DNA from: Thalassia testudinum
Taxonomy: Eukaryota; Streptophyta; Magnoliopsida; Alismatales; Hydrocharitaceae
Assembly: GCA_037157565.1 (NCBI GenBank)
Contig: JAZHRO010000056.1
Coordinates: forward strand, 34,037,501-34,101,500
Direction: 5' to 3'
DNA: 64,000 nucleotides
Numbering within the stretch: position 1 is the first letter of the stretch; every line of letters begins with the position of its first letter. The notes beneath the pieces are model-generated. The model had not been told where the DNA came from and searched no databases. It saw nothing but the letters and a program-made list of their open reading frames with translations. The translations under genes were made by a program, and so were the position numbers. Below, piece by piece: positions 22,961 to 32,946 of this stretch.

Positions 22961-24165
22961 TCCTCTTCCTTCTTCCCTGTGCATGCACACAAGAGCAAAA
23001 TCTATCCCCTATCCTCCCCACGTTGCTCTCTCTCTATTTCTCTCTTCAGTTCGCTCTCCCAGAGTCGGGTAATCGGGTTGGGTTTCACGTACTCGGGTCC
23101 AGTCGCACCGGCGTGGTGTAGTGCGCAAGGAGTGCGAGGCTAATCGGGTCGATCACTAGGTCCGTGGGGCATAGGTCACAGAGGAGGTGTGCGTACATGG
23201 GCGAGGGACCTCACCCCGTTTATTAGAGGTGAAGAGATAGAAACACAAAAATAATAAATACCACTCACCGCACTCTTAAGTTCACGAGGTGGGACTAAAA
23301 GTCCCACCCACTTCTTCGCACACACCCGCAGGAGACCTTCACCCAATTTCCACTGCTGGGTCACTCGCTAAGCCAATCTCTTGGCTGGATGAGTTCGCAC
23401 ACTCAACCCGCGCCTTCTGGGACTCTGATGCCTGGAGCACACGACTTGGAGCAAAGCTTGCAAGCAAGCTTGCTTCAGCGTCAATGGCGGAAGGGTGGCC
23501 TGACTTGAAACACACAAGTGCGGCCTTGCGGCCCCATTAAAACACCTGAGGAGCTTTGCCGTGTCAAGGCGAAGGTGAGGCGGTGGTTGGCTGGCCGTGG
23601 GGCAACATAGGCATGCATGCCTAGGTCACTCTGTGGCCGTGAATATGGGTTTGTTCGGTGGGCAAGTGTGGTGGTGTTAGTGGTCGATGGAAGGGCGGAT
23701 GATGATCAGTGGGAGATGGAGGAGGTGGTGAGGGTTTTGGCGAGGCGTGTGGAAGTGCGGAGTGGTGGATGCGCCGCGCTGGTGGTCAGTTGGAGGTGGA
23801 GAAGATGGAGGTGGTCTGCGGCTTTGAGGGGTTGAAAGTAGAAATTAAGAGAGGGGAATATTACTAACCTAGCTAAGTGGACGAAGGGAGAGAGGAGGCA
23901 GCTGGCCATACCTGCCGCTGCTGGAGAAGATGTCCAATGGAGGGAGAGCGGCGACGACGAAGGGGCTGGAGCACACGCGTGGGCATTGCACGATGCGGAG
24001 GGAAGAGACGAAGATGGCTCTACCACTGGTATTGTGGCAGAGCGACGAGAAAGAGGAAGAGGACTCGCCGGAGCTCACTGGACAATTGGTCGGAGGAGAG
24101 GAGACGAAATTGGGGGTAGTTCTCTAGCCAAGTCAAGCTGAAAAAATGCTACCGGAGGTGGTGTT

Positions 24166-24175
24166 CCTTTTATAG
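24166..24175 (-). promoter_or_regulatory. TATA box of LTR-B copy 2
   Basis: Minus strand CTATAAAAGGAAC. It fixes the orientation of this LTR family as minus. Confidence 0.6.
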
Positions 24176-25296
24176 GCACTAGCAGGGGCTCTTGTGCTTG
24201 GAAGACAAGCTTCCAAGCACGGGAGTCCTCACCAGAGTAGGATTCAGAGAGACACCCACATCTCTCATGCATTTGCATGAGAGATTTGAGGCAAATCAGA
24301 TCCTGCAATCATTCTCAAATGGAAGGGAATTCCTCAAAGAATCTCCCTTCCAAATCTGGGAGGAGATCTCTGAGGAATCAAGGAGTAATCCCCCTCCATT
24401 CCTCACCGGAGTAGGATTCCTTTGCTTTAATGGTGGAGGGACCTAATTGTAAGGGTGGCGAGGAAGTTAGGGGGGTCTGTGCAAGTGTTTTCAAAAGTTA
24501 GGGGCCAGCATGTAATTGAGTGGACTATTTTGCAAAGTAGGTCAAGATGACTTCCCCTTAGGTCCAAATTTTGCTACAAACCTAATTCGGACCTAAGGAA
24601 TCTAATGGTGAAGTTGGATTTTAGGTTTGACCACGTTTGACTAGATATTTTACACAAAAATCCAAATTAGGTCAAGTAATTTGCTAGGACCCCTATTTAG
24701 GTCAAAATAGGTTCCAAAGGCCAATTTGAAGGTTCTAAACCCTAGGGGATAATTTTCCATGAATTTTAGAGGGTTTAGTTGATTTTTATCCTAACTATAA
24801 CCTTGTGAAATTAAGTGAGTTTGTTTTAGGGTTACAGAATGTCTTTTAATTCTTAAATCTCATAATAACCCATTTCTGACTGAACCAGCCCACTTTTCAT
24901 CTTATTAAGACCATTTGACCTATGTTTAGCCTCTGAGAAATCCCGTTGATGCACTGCAATGGTAAAATTACAGTTTTAACCTTTGTTTCATGTTTTCTTC
25001 TCAGAACATTAATTCCTTGAATTAAGCCCTTCTTTAGGTTGTGCAGGAGCTCGTATTCTCTTTCTCAGGTCAAAATGAGCTAGTTAGGGCTCATGATAAA
25101 GTTCTCATCACCATCTCATCTTAGCTTGGCTTAGTAGCTAGCAAAGAACTAGCAAGCTAAGCCAGCTAAGGTAGCTCTTTGCGATTCTCTTAAGCAGCCA
25201 CCAGCTCCAGTACAGCTCCTTCCAGCTACTTCCAGTTCATCACCTCCAAAACCCTAGCTCCCTCTACCTCTCTACCCTACTCCCTACTAGCTAAGT

Positions 25297-26682
25297 TGAA
25301 GGATCGATGGAATATGGCTATTCACACAAAAAACTTAAACAAACAAATTAGTAATAACAAGAAAGATAATTTGCACAAAACACAATCACAGAAATTGGCA
25401 CAAGATATATAGTGGTTCCCCTCCCTTGGGTACTCCACTACCTAAGCCTCCCAGCTTATGATTTTTAACCTAATTCTCTCAACCCTGAGAGAATCAATTT
25501 ACTAACATCAGAGGTAATTAACGGGTTACCTCAACCCAATTACAGAAACGGGTTTGTTACAACCCAAACGAGCAAATGCTCACAATACAAGTAAAAATTG
25601 GTGTAAGAAAGAAAACTCTTACAACAAGAACCTAAGCCTCTCAACAATAATTAAAATAATATTACCAATTTGAGAGCCTAGAATGAGCGTTAATTGCTTT
25701 GACAATGTGTGAAGAAATCACGTCGTTGAAGTATTTGCAAAAGTGTAGCACGACGAAAAATAGTAAACACGATTTCTTCTCTTGTGAATATGGTGGAAAT
25801 TTGGGAAATATAGATCTAGGAATTTCTCTTGTATTTCTAATCTTTCTTGTATCTCTTGTGTGCAAACAAAGAGTCCTAGGGTCATTATATAAAGTTTAGG
25901 ACCTCAAGGATTCGTCCACTAGACATTGGGAATTACTTCCCAATGTTCACTTTGTTGGAATTAATTTTCTAGCCGTTCATAATTAAGCCAATGGCTACCT
26001 GGTACCGGTACTAAAGTACCTGTACCAGTACTAGCAGCTCATTGCCACCAGTACCTGAGTCCTAGTACCGATACTCATCATAGGTACCGGTACTTGTGAC
26101 TCTCAGGTTTGAGATTACATGGGCACGGTAACCTACCAGTACTGGTACTCATCATGGGTACCGATACTTGTAAGGTTCAGACCAAAATTAAGCCTTCAAC
26201 TTGTGGCCAACCTGTGCCGGTACTCATGGTTAGTACCAGTACTTGTTGTTCACAGTTTGAGACGAATTCTCAAACCTGTGCCTTGTAAATACCAATACTG
26301 ATGAACAGTACTGGTACTTACTTACAAGTACCTGTTTTAAGTATTTTAATTCATTACATACTTTGAAATGAATGCCATATAAATCCTAATTTCTCTCTAA
26401 TTGATTTTACGATCTAAGTTAAGTTCTCTTGTTAAGAGGCATACAATCTATGAAAATAAAATCTAAACTAGAAAAAACAAAGGATCGAAGATGATCTTCT
26501 TCTTCTCCATCGATCCTTGTCATCTTGCCTCCTCATTGTCATCATCTTCTCCTTTTCATCAAGCCTCCATCACTTCTTGTTTGCCTTGATCTTCACCTAA
26601 ATCTGAAAAGCACTCAATTGCAAACATTAATTCATAATAATTTTGTTAACACCAAAACAAGATGTGGAACAAGGTTCCAACA
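25297..26682 (-). mobile_element. Solo LTR, minus-oriented, copia/Sirevirus-like
   Basis: On the minus strand it runs from TGTTGGAACCTTGTTCC (26682) to CGATCCTTCA (25297), 1386 bases with TG...CA ends. Flanks TAAGT (25292-25296) and TAAGC (26683-26687) match 4 of 5, differing by one transition. Start wording and the internal palindrome cluster resemble Ty1/copia Sirevirus LTRs. No internal region adjoins it. Confidence 0.7.
25998..26335 (-). repeat. GGTACCGGTAC palindrome cluster
   Basis: About a dozen variants of GGTACCGGTACT, AGTACCGGTAC and CAGTACTGGTACT in 340 bases, spaced about 20-40 bases, many in pairs around CTCATCATGG. Repeated palindromes are, as far as I recall, described for U3 of Sirevirus LTRs. 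Confidence 0.65.
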
Positions 26683-27944
26683 TAAGCTAGCTTAGCTTAG
26701 CTAGTCACCTCCTTGGCCACCAAAACCTAACCCTAAAACCTACCTAAATAGCTCCACCAACTAACCTTACCTAAGTCCAGCTAAGCTACCACCACTCCAC
26801 CTCAATCTTGGCACCAACCCTATACATCCCTTCACCCCTCTCTACCACCAAAAGACACCTCCAAATTCCCTCCAAAATCACCTAGAAATGGCGCCAACTT
26901 TTTCCCTCCAAAACCCTTGAAATCCAACCCTACACCTACCCCTTCAACCCATCTCCACCCTCCATTTTTTCCCTCCAAAATCAACACCTTCTAGAAGGTA
27001 TTTTTGGAGGGAAAACCAAGGCACCTCTTCATTTCCCTCCCATTTTTCCCTCCAAAAATATCCAAGCACCCCTTCATTTTCCTCCAAAAAAATACCATAA
27101 GCACCCCCCTTACCATCTTATAAATACCCTACCCTACCACCACATAATTCCCATCTTCTCCCTTAGTTAGGTCCACCATTAATCCACCCATTCTCCATGC
27201 CAAGGAAGAAGAAGGATAGAAGAAGATCAAGGGGGCAACCTACCTACCCCCTTGGTGCCTTCTTCCTCTCTTTTTCTCCCTTAGCCACACCAAGGAGGAG
27301 GTCATCTTCACACCTAGAGGGGATGGCCAGGCAAGAGGAGGAGACTTGAGGTGGTTGACGCCCACCTTGAGGAGAGACTGCCTGGAGGAGGACTACTATA
27401 AGAAGAAGCTAAGGAGAATTCTTTTCAAATGCATGGTGACTGCACTTGGAGCAAGGGCTATCCAAAACTTCTACAAAGGATTCACCTTCTTCTTTATCTT
27501 ATTTTATCTTGTATTAGATAATTTAGTTTCTCTTTTTCGTGTAGAAGCATTTAGCTACTTATAATCAACTTTGCTAGTAATACAAGTGTTCTTTGACTTC
27601 CAAGTTCTTGTTTAAATCTTAGTGTGTTTTTCTTGTTATTTCTTTAGTGCACCACATCCTCCTCTTCTAATTACTATAGGTGCACTTGCCTAGGGTGAGC
27701 TTAGAAGAAAGGGTTTCATTCTTGTCACCTAGGCATAGTTTTAGCATAGTTAATCTTCGCATCAAAAACTCGATTGTTTCTGAAAACCCTAAAAGCAACA
27801 AAATGAAAAATACAAAAATACATGTGTTGATTTGTGAGGCAAGAGAGAGAATCATCTTTGTGATTAACAAATTAGCCTCTTTGGACAACCCTAGATATTC
27901 ACCCTATCTAGGTTATAAATTTAAGAGTTGATCAATTTTATGCG

Positions 27945-29192
27945 TTGCAACGACATCTAAACCTCGCAATTTATAAACCATGTAAAATCTGTATTAGTGC
28001 CTTTCTTAACAGTTTCATTAAGGAGAAAGTTTCTATAAAACAACTTTCTGGTTTTGAGTCTCATGATAAATTGGATTTTTTCTACAAGTTTAATAAGACA
28101 TTATATGGGTTAGAACAATCTCCTAGGGCTTGGTATGAGAGACTCAAAGATTACTTGTTAGGTGCAAAATTTTATCTAAGAGAAGTCGATTCCATGTAGT
28201 TTATCAAAAGAAAAAGAAAAGAAATTCTATTAGTTCAAATTTATGTAGATGATATTTTATTTGGTGCTACTAATGAATCCTTTTGAAGAGAATTTTCTAA
28301 GTTAATGCAGGATGAATTGGTGATGAGTTTGATGGGTGAACCCAAGTTTTTCTTGGGTTTACAAATTACTCAACTTGAATTTAGCACCTTTGTATGCCAA
28401 TCCAAGCATACAAAGGAGATGCTCAAAAGATTTGGAATTAAGAAAAGTAAGGTTAAAAACATTCCCATGAGTGTTACAACTTCTCTATACATGGATAAAT
28501 TTGGTACGCCTATTGATCAAAAACTATATCGTGGTATAATTGGCTCTTTATTATATTTAACTTCTAATAGGCCAAATATCTTCTTAAGTACTTGTTTGTG
28601 TGCTAGGTTTCAATCAATCCCTAAACAATCACACTTAAACGCCACTAAAAGAATTTTTAGATGCTTAGTTGATACATCAGATTATGGCTTATTCTACCCT
28701 AGAAGTAGCAATTTTAGCTTAGTTACATATAGTGATGTGAACTACGCAGGTAGTCGCACTAATAGGAAGAGTACTAGTGGGATGTGCCAATTTTTGGGCT
28801 AATCAGTAGTCTCTTGGTTTTCAAAGAAATAATCTAGTGTAGCCCTATCAACCACGAATCTTGAATACATAGCCACCACTCTAGCATGTTCCCAAGTTTT
28901 ATGGATAAAGAATACTTTAAGGGACTTTGACTTGAAATTTAGTAAGATAAAAGTATTTTGTGATAATACAAGTGCTATCAACCTCTCGAAGAACCCTATA
29001 CATCACTCTCGTACAAAGCATATTGATATTTGACATCATTTTTTTACGGACAATGTACTCAAAGGGGAAATCAAGGTTGAATTTATTCGTACTGAATTAC
29101 AATTGGCTGATATTTTTACTAAACAGTTAAAGTATGATCGATTTAATTTTATTCATAGAAAATTGGGCATATGCAAGCTCACTGATATTTGA
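27945..29192 (+). pseudogene. pol: Ty1/copia pol fragment: RT C-terminal part and RNase H
   Basis: One frame shows the RT wording FLNSFIKEKVSIKQLSGFE, KTLYGLEQSPRAWYERL and the catalytic YVDDILFGATN (near 28245), then the copia block YRGIIGSLLYLTSNRPNI, RNase H YSDVNYAGSRTNRKSTSG, and the usual pol end ADIFTKQL with a stop at 29190-29192. In-frame stops lie near 28197, 28284, 28800, 28830 and 29031. Gag, protease, integrase and the first part of RT are missing to the left. The wording fits the Sirevirus branch. Confidence 0.85.
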
Positions 29193-30665
29193 AGGCTTTA
29201 GTGAGTAAGTGTTACTTTTGTTTGCAATGAACATTGAAGGAATGTTGACTTTATCAAGTCAGGGCTCTTTCAAATCAGTTCAAAGATTAAAATGCATCAT
29301 CTGTGCAAAATCGGACGTCTGACACATCTCCTAGACGTCTTAAGTTTCAAAATTATACGTCTGATGATTCCTATAGATGTCTAATTAACTAAGTGAGATT
29401 AAATTAAAAATGAATTATTTATTGTCTATCAGACGCTCAAACCCTTGTCTAGGAGTCTAGACCTATCATCTGATCCAATTAGTCAGACAACTAATTAGTC
29501 TCAGGGTCTGATCTTAGTATTCCCTGGAATCAGAGATTGGATGTCTAACTTTGTCACTCAGATGTCTGGTCTGTCATCTGATCGAAAAATCAGATGACAA
29601 CATATAGCTTGAGTCCAAGTTCAAGCATTCTTGGAATTAGAGATCAAACATTTGATTCTTGACTCAGATGTTTGATCTGTTGTCTAATGCAAAAATCAAA
29701 CAACAACCTAGAAAGGGTTCAAATCCCTTACTCTTGATCCTAAACATCCAATAACCTTTCTAGATGTCTGATTTTGGCAAAAAAAGACTCTACACTCCTG
29801 ATTTGGGGGCAGTTCTTGATGAAATTTCCCCGAACTTTGGGGGGAGTCTGACTCGACCCCTTGTGGTTTTTAAACCCCTTCTCTTCTCTTCCAAATCCCT
29901 TACAGCAGAAAACCCACAATTCCCCTAAATCCTAGTTGACGAGTCTCTCCTTCTCACTACCCTAGCTTCGCCAATCAACCATCGCGTGCCTTCGACATCT
30001 GAAGACCAGCAATCCCTCCATTATGTTAAGGGGAGCAACCCTCACTCGGTATAACTCCTCTTGCCTTCCTCTCCTCCATGCTTTTCTTCAAACGAGCCAT
30101 GATTTGAGAGCTCACTAGATGGGTTCTTTAGATTCCTCTCTTGAAGCTCCTCGCCTAACCTCAAAGCTCTCTCTCAATGCGTGCTTTGAAGTTGTCCTCA
30201 AAAGTTGATTTCTTTGATCTCCGACAATCTAGGGTTCCTAACCTTGGTCAAAAATAACTTCTTGAGGGATTTCAATGCTTTTGGCCAGTTTCTAGCTATT
30301 TCAAAAATCTGCTAGCTTGGTGAATGAGATTCCACTATCTTGGTTTGACTATGGTAGGGGTACTATCTTACATTATTCAAGCCTTCACTATGGTAGCTTG
30401 AATAAATAGGCATACTGCCACATGTTATTTGATGGTCTTTCTTATTGATAGGGGTACTACCATATAACTCTTAACTTGATGATTTATTGGTTGTCATGTC
30501 ATGATGTTTGGTGTGATTTGAAGGTTGTACTACCCAGGCATGTTCAAGCCTTAACATAGCTGCTTGAACCACTGACATACTATCACCTAATGTCCTGCTT
30601 ACATGTTTTTTGCTACTTGCAGGGGTACTGCCCTCTATGCTTTTGATTGGTTATGTTAATGGTGA
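29193..30665 (+). other. Spacer between copia pol and downstream frame, with palindrome and tandem repeats
   Basis: No gene. 29310-29760 holds about ten decayed copies of the word (C)AGACGTCTGA (for example GGACGTCTGACAC, TAGACGTCTTAAG, TACGTCTGATGA, CAGATGTCTGG). 30356-30680 holds a degenerate tandem repeat with GGGGTACTACC and GCATACTGCCA words every 45-60 bases. ATG TTAAGGGGAGCAACC at about 30023 is followed by GGTATAAC and could be a first exon, but this is weak. Confidence 0.5.
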
Positions 30666-31560
30666 ATGATGGTAGGTGTGTTGCCCCATTACAATAAATC
30701 AATTCTTGCACAATTATTGAATGGCATGCCAATTTGTTTGAAAGGTATCCTAATCTTCCTAAAAGTTCACCCACCCACCCAACCCACTATATGTCCTCAT
30801 AGAAGACCTACCGAGGGCTACTCCTCCCAATCACAATCTGCTTACTTAGAGGTTCAACTTCATAGTGACATATCTAGGCAAAGGTTCTGCAGGTTTGCAA
30901 ATGCTTGGGTCAAACCTCCCCAATATATAGTTTGGACTGACTTTGCCCATCTCAACCTACAAGAGGATTTTGAAACTCTCAATCACTTCCAATATTTTGA
31001 CCACCAACTCCATTCCAGCTTCGAATGTCTTGTCGTATTCCCCGACCTAGTCCTCTTATTCTATGCCAACATGGTCGAGGATTATAGCAATGATGAACTT
31101 GAATTGATCTCTATCGTCTTTGAGAAATGTATCTCCATCACCTACAATTATATCTCCCAACTCCTTGCCATTCCCAATGCCGGGAATGACTATGATGACA
31201 TCCTCCGAGAGTATGACTCTGAGGAGATCAACCAAGAATTGGTTCTTCCCGACAAATATTAACCAAATCTTGGCACCCTACCTTGTAAAAATCTTAAACC
31301 TCTACCCCTTCTTCTCTCTCGTGTCTTTGGATGGGACCTCCTAAACAAGTCAAGAGCTTTTGACTACATATCTAGCCAACATAAGGCACTCCTATTTGTG
31401 GTTGTTTGCCACATTCCATTTAACTATTGTCACCTTATTGTCCACATCTTGAATGAGGACCATTTGCCCTCACTTCCTTTTGGCTACCTCCTATCCAAAA
31501 GTCTTCGGCAACTACAAAATTCCCATCTTTAACTAAGCCACAAAAAAGAAGGTGGAGCCC
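30666..31560 (+). pseudogene. Frame resembling PF20167-type putative plant transposon protein
   Basis: A 198-codon frame (30666-31265) has FPDLVLLFYANM followed by an acidic stretch, a beta-like ISIVFEKCISITYNYISQLL and LAIPNAGNDYDDI. This order (P-L-V-x-x-F-Y-A-N, then L-x-I-P-x-x-G) is typical of the plant retrotransposon-associated domain PF20167. After the stop, HLIVHILNEDHLPSLPFGYLLSK near 31430-31490 in another frame fits the family's usual LPFGxLLxK block, so the gene continued and is frameshifted. Such frames sit downstream of pol or in non-autonomous elements. Family assignment is from memory of the pattern. Confidence 0.5.
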
Positions 31561-31900
31561 TATAATCAGGCCACCGCCAACAAGATGAGAATACTTTCCG
31601 AACAACTCAACCATGAAGATGAAGATGTCGAAGACGAGCTCCTGCCTTAACCCAATCTCTATGCCCAACAATCGCTTAAAATTGAGGCCCCTCGCACCAG
31701 TTTCAACAAAACATAAGACCCTGACACCAATACTATTATCGATGGCATCTCCCTCATTATGCTTTGCACTCCCAATATCTATTCATATCTAGGCAACATG
31801 CACTCAGTTAGCCAAATCAGATGGTTATGGAGAACTACAAATGTCTTAAAGTTTCAAATCATACTTAAGTTCGAACATCTACTCTTTATCTTAGAGAAAA
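31561..31900 (+). other. Decayed continuation of the upstream frame, no gene seen
   Basis: A/C-rich sequence with short open stretches (EDEDVEDELLP-like wording near 31615) that may be the acidic tail of the preceding protein. Nothing else is supported. Confidence 0.35.
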
Positions 31901-32946
31901 CCCCCTTTTCTCTATCATAGATCCTCTCCTATTTCTCTTTCTGCAATCCCAAACCCAGTCCAGACCAATCGACTCAGTGCAAGGGGTCCGATCCGGCTTG
32001 CAAGACATGGGCGAGCGTAGATTGATGTGCATAAGCTCATGCATTTAGGAGACCTAACCTCCGTGTCAAAGGCAACACGACAATGGACATAATTCAATAT
32101 GAACCAATTTCTTATTTGTAATCAATTGAAGTGGGACTAAGCGGCTCAGCTCTTCTTCGCATTGCTGCTGCTGTGTTCTCTCAATTTAAGTTGCTATTGC
32201 TTGCTTCTTCTACAATTGAAGCTGCAAGTAGTCTCCTGATGTGGTTCCGCAACTATTGAGTGTTGTGGCAAAGTTGGCGAACAACGAACAACGGCGAATG
32301 ACGACAGCATTGCAGCGATGATGGTGAGAACTCTTGAAACACTAATACGAGCTGAAAGCCCCAATCAGATAGTTCAAGAGGGTCATCGTGTCCTAAGGAA
32401 CACGGTGGTGGTAGTTGCATGGTGTTTGGAGGTGAACGGTGGTGGTGGTTGCATGGTGTTTGGAGGTGAACGGTGGTCAGACAGAGTCAGATTTGATAGA
32501 GCTTTGGTCGGTTGGTCGAGGGAGCGATTGGGTGGTCAATGCGCCTAATTAGATTAGGGCTTTCGTCCTAGGGGTGGAGAGGAGGGTAGTGGTGGCGGTG
32601 TTGATGAGTTTCGTTCTATGTAGGGTTTGCGTGGGCTCGTCAAAGCCTCTACCGGAGGCGGAGAAGGTGAAGAGGGAGAGGATGATAATGCTGTCGATTC
32701 TATAATCTAAAGTCCTAATTCTAATCTAAGGAGAAAGGGGAGTAAGAGGACCTAATCTATGGGACAAAAGAGGTAGGGATCACACTGGCTTGAATCGCCA
32801 AATGTGAGGGAGACAAATTCTCCGGTAGGAGGGTTGGACGAGGAAGAAGGGGTAGAGGGCTTTTGCTTTCACCGACGAGAAGTGGACGAGCTTGAGGAAG
32901 ATAATGGCACTCTCAATTTGGCCATTGGTAGGCCAGAGATGAGGTT
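31900..32946 (-). mobile_element. LTR-B copy 3, left part (interrupted by chromovirus)
   Basis: GAAGTGGGACTAAGCGGCTC near 32130 matches the LTR-B copy 2 block near 23285. The following A/G-rich stretch with GGTGGTGGT words matches 23640-23830. It is cut at 32946 by the chromovirus LTR and continues at 61553. The exact left end is not resolved. No gene; frames here are G-rich artefacts. Confidence 0.5.
32942..32946. repeat. Target-site duplication AGGTT, left copy
   Basis: AGGTT directly before TGTTAAGACC. The second copy is at 61548-61552 directly after the other LTR end (TCATTTCA). Confidence 0.85.

Larger units (their letters stand above)
22213..25110 (-). mobile_element. Solo LTR-B copy 2 (minus-oriented)
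   Basis: 2898 bases, TGTTAACAGG on the left to CATCA on the right. The right half aligns with LTR-B copies 1 and 3. The minus strand has a good TATA box (CTATAAAAGG, 24166-24175). Near the left end the + strand reads GGTCGAACACTGAG, the counterpart of the CTCCCTGTG-GACC wording near the end of Athila-type LTRs. Flanks CCAAC (22208-22212) and CCATC (25111-25115) are a 4/5 target duplication. A C/T-only tract runs through 22480-22960. No PBS or ORF adjoins it, so a solo LTR is the simplest reading. Confidence 0.7.
25111..27930 (+). other. LTR-like promoter region, plus-oriented, family not resolved
   Basis: 25111-25296 and 26683-27930 read as one sequence once the solo LTR between them is removed, and 22050-22212 shares its AGCTAGCT/CAGCTCA wording, so the solo LTR-B probably also inserted here. 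A TATA candidate (TATAAATA, 27119-27126) is followed by a C/T- and A/G-rich leader. The section 27680-27930 has AAAAACTCGATTGTTTCTGAAAACCC, a U5-like wording. No gene is supported; the short frames at 27346 and 27680 have no recognisable features. Confidence 0.45.

Noticed and set aside
22588..22998. K/E/R-rich minus frame of 136 codons
   Set aside because: It is the complement of a pyrimidine tract; low complexity only.
15822..25110. Complete N2 element with a 3' LTR
   Set aside because: No sequence matching the start of the 5' LTR was found downstream; the LTR at 22213 is of another family and orientation.
25998..26335. CRISPR-like regular repeats
   Set aside because: Units are short palindromes of uneven spacing in a plant LTR; no spacer pattern or cas genes.
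27346..27564. 72-codon frame as a small gene
   Set aside because: It lies in an LTR-like leader; no similarity or start context to support it.
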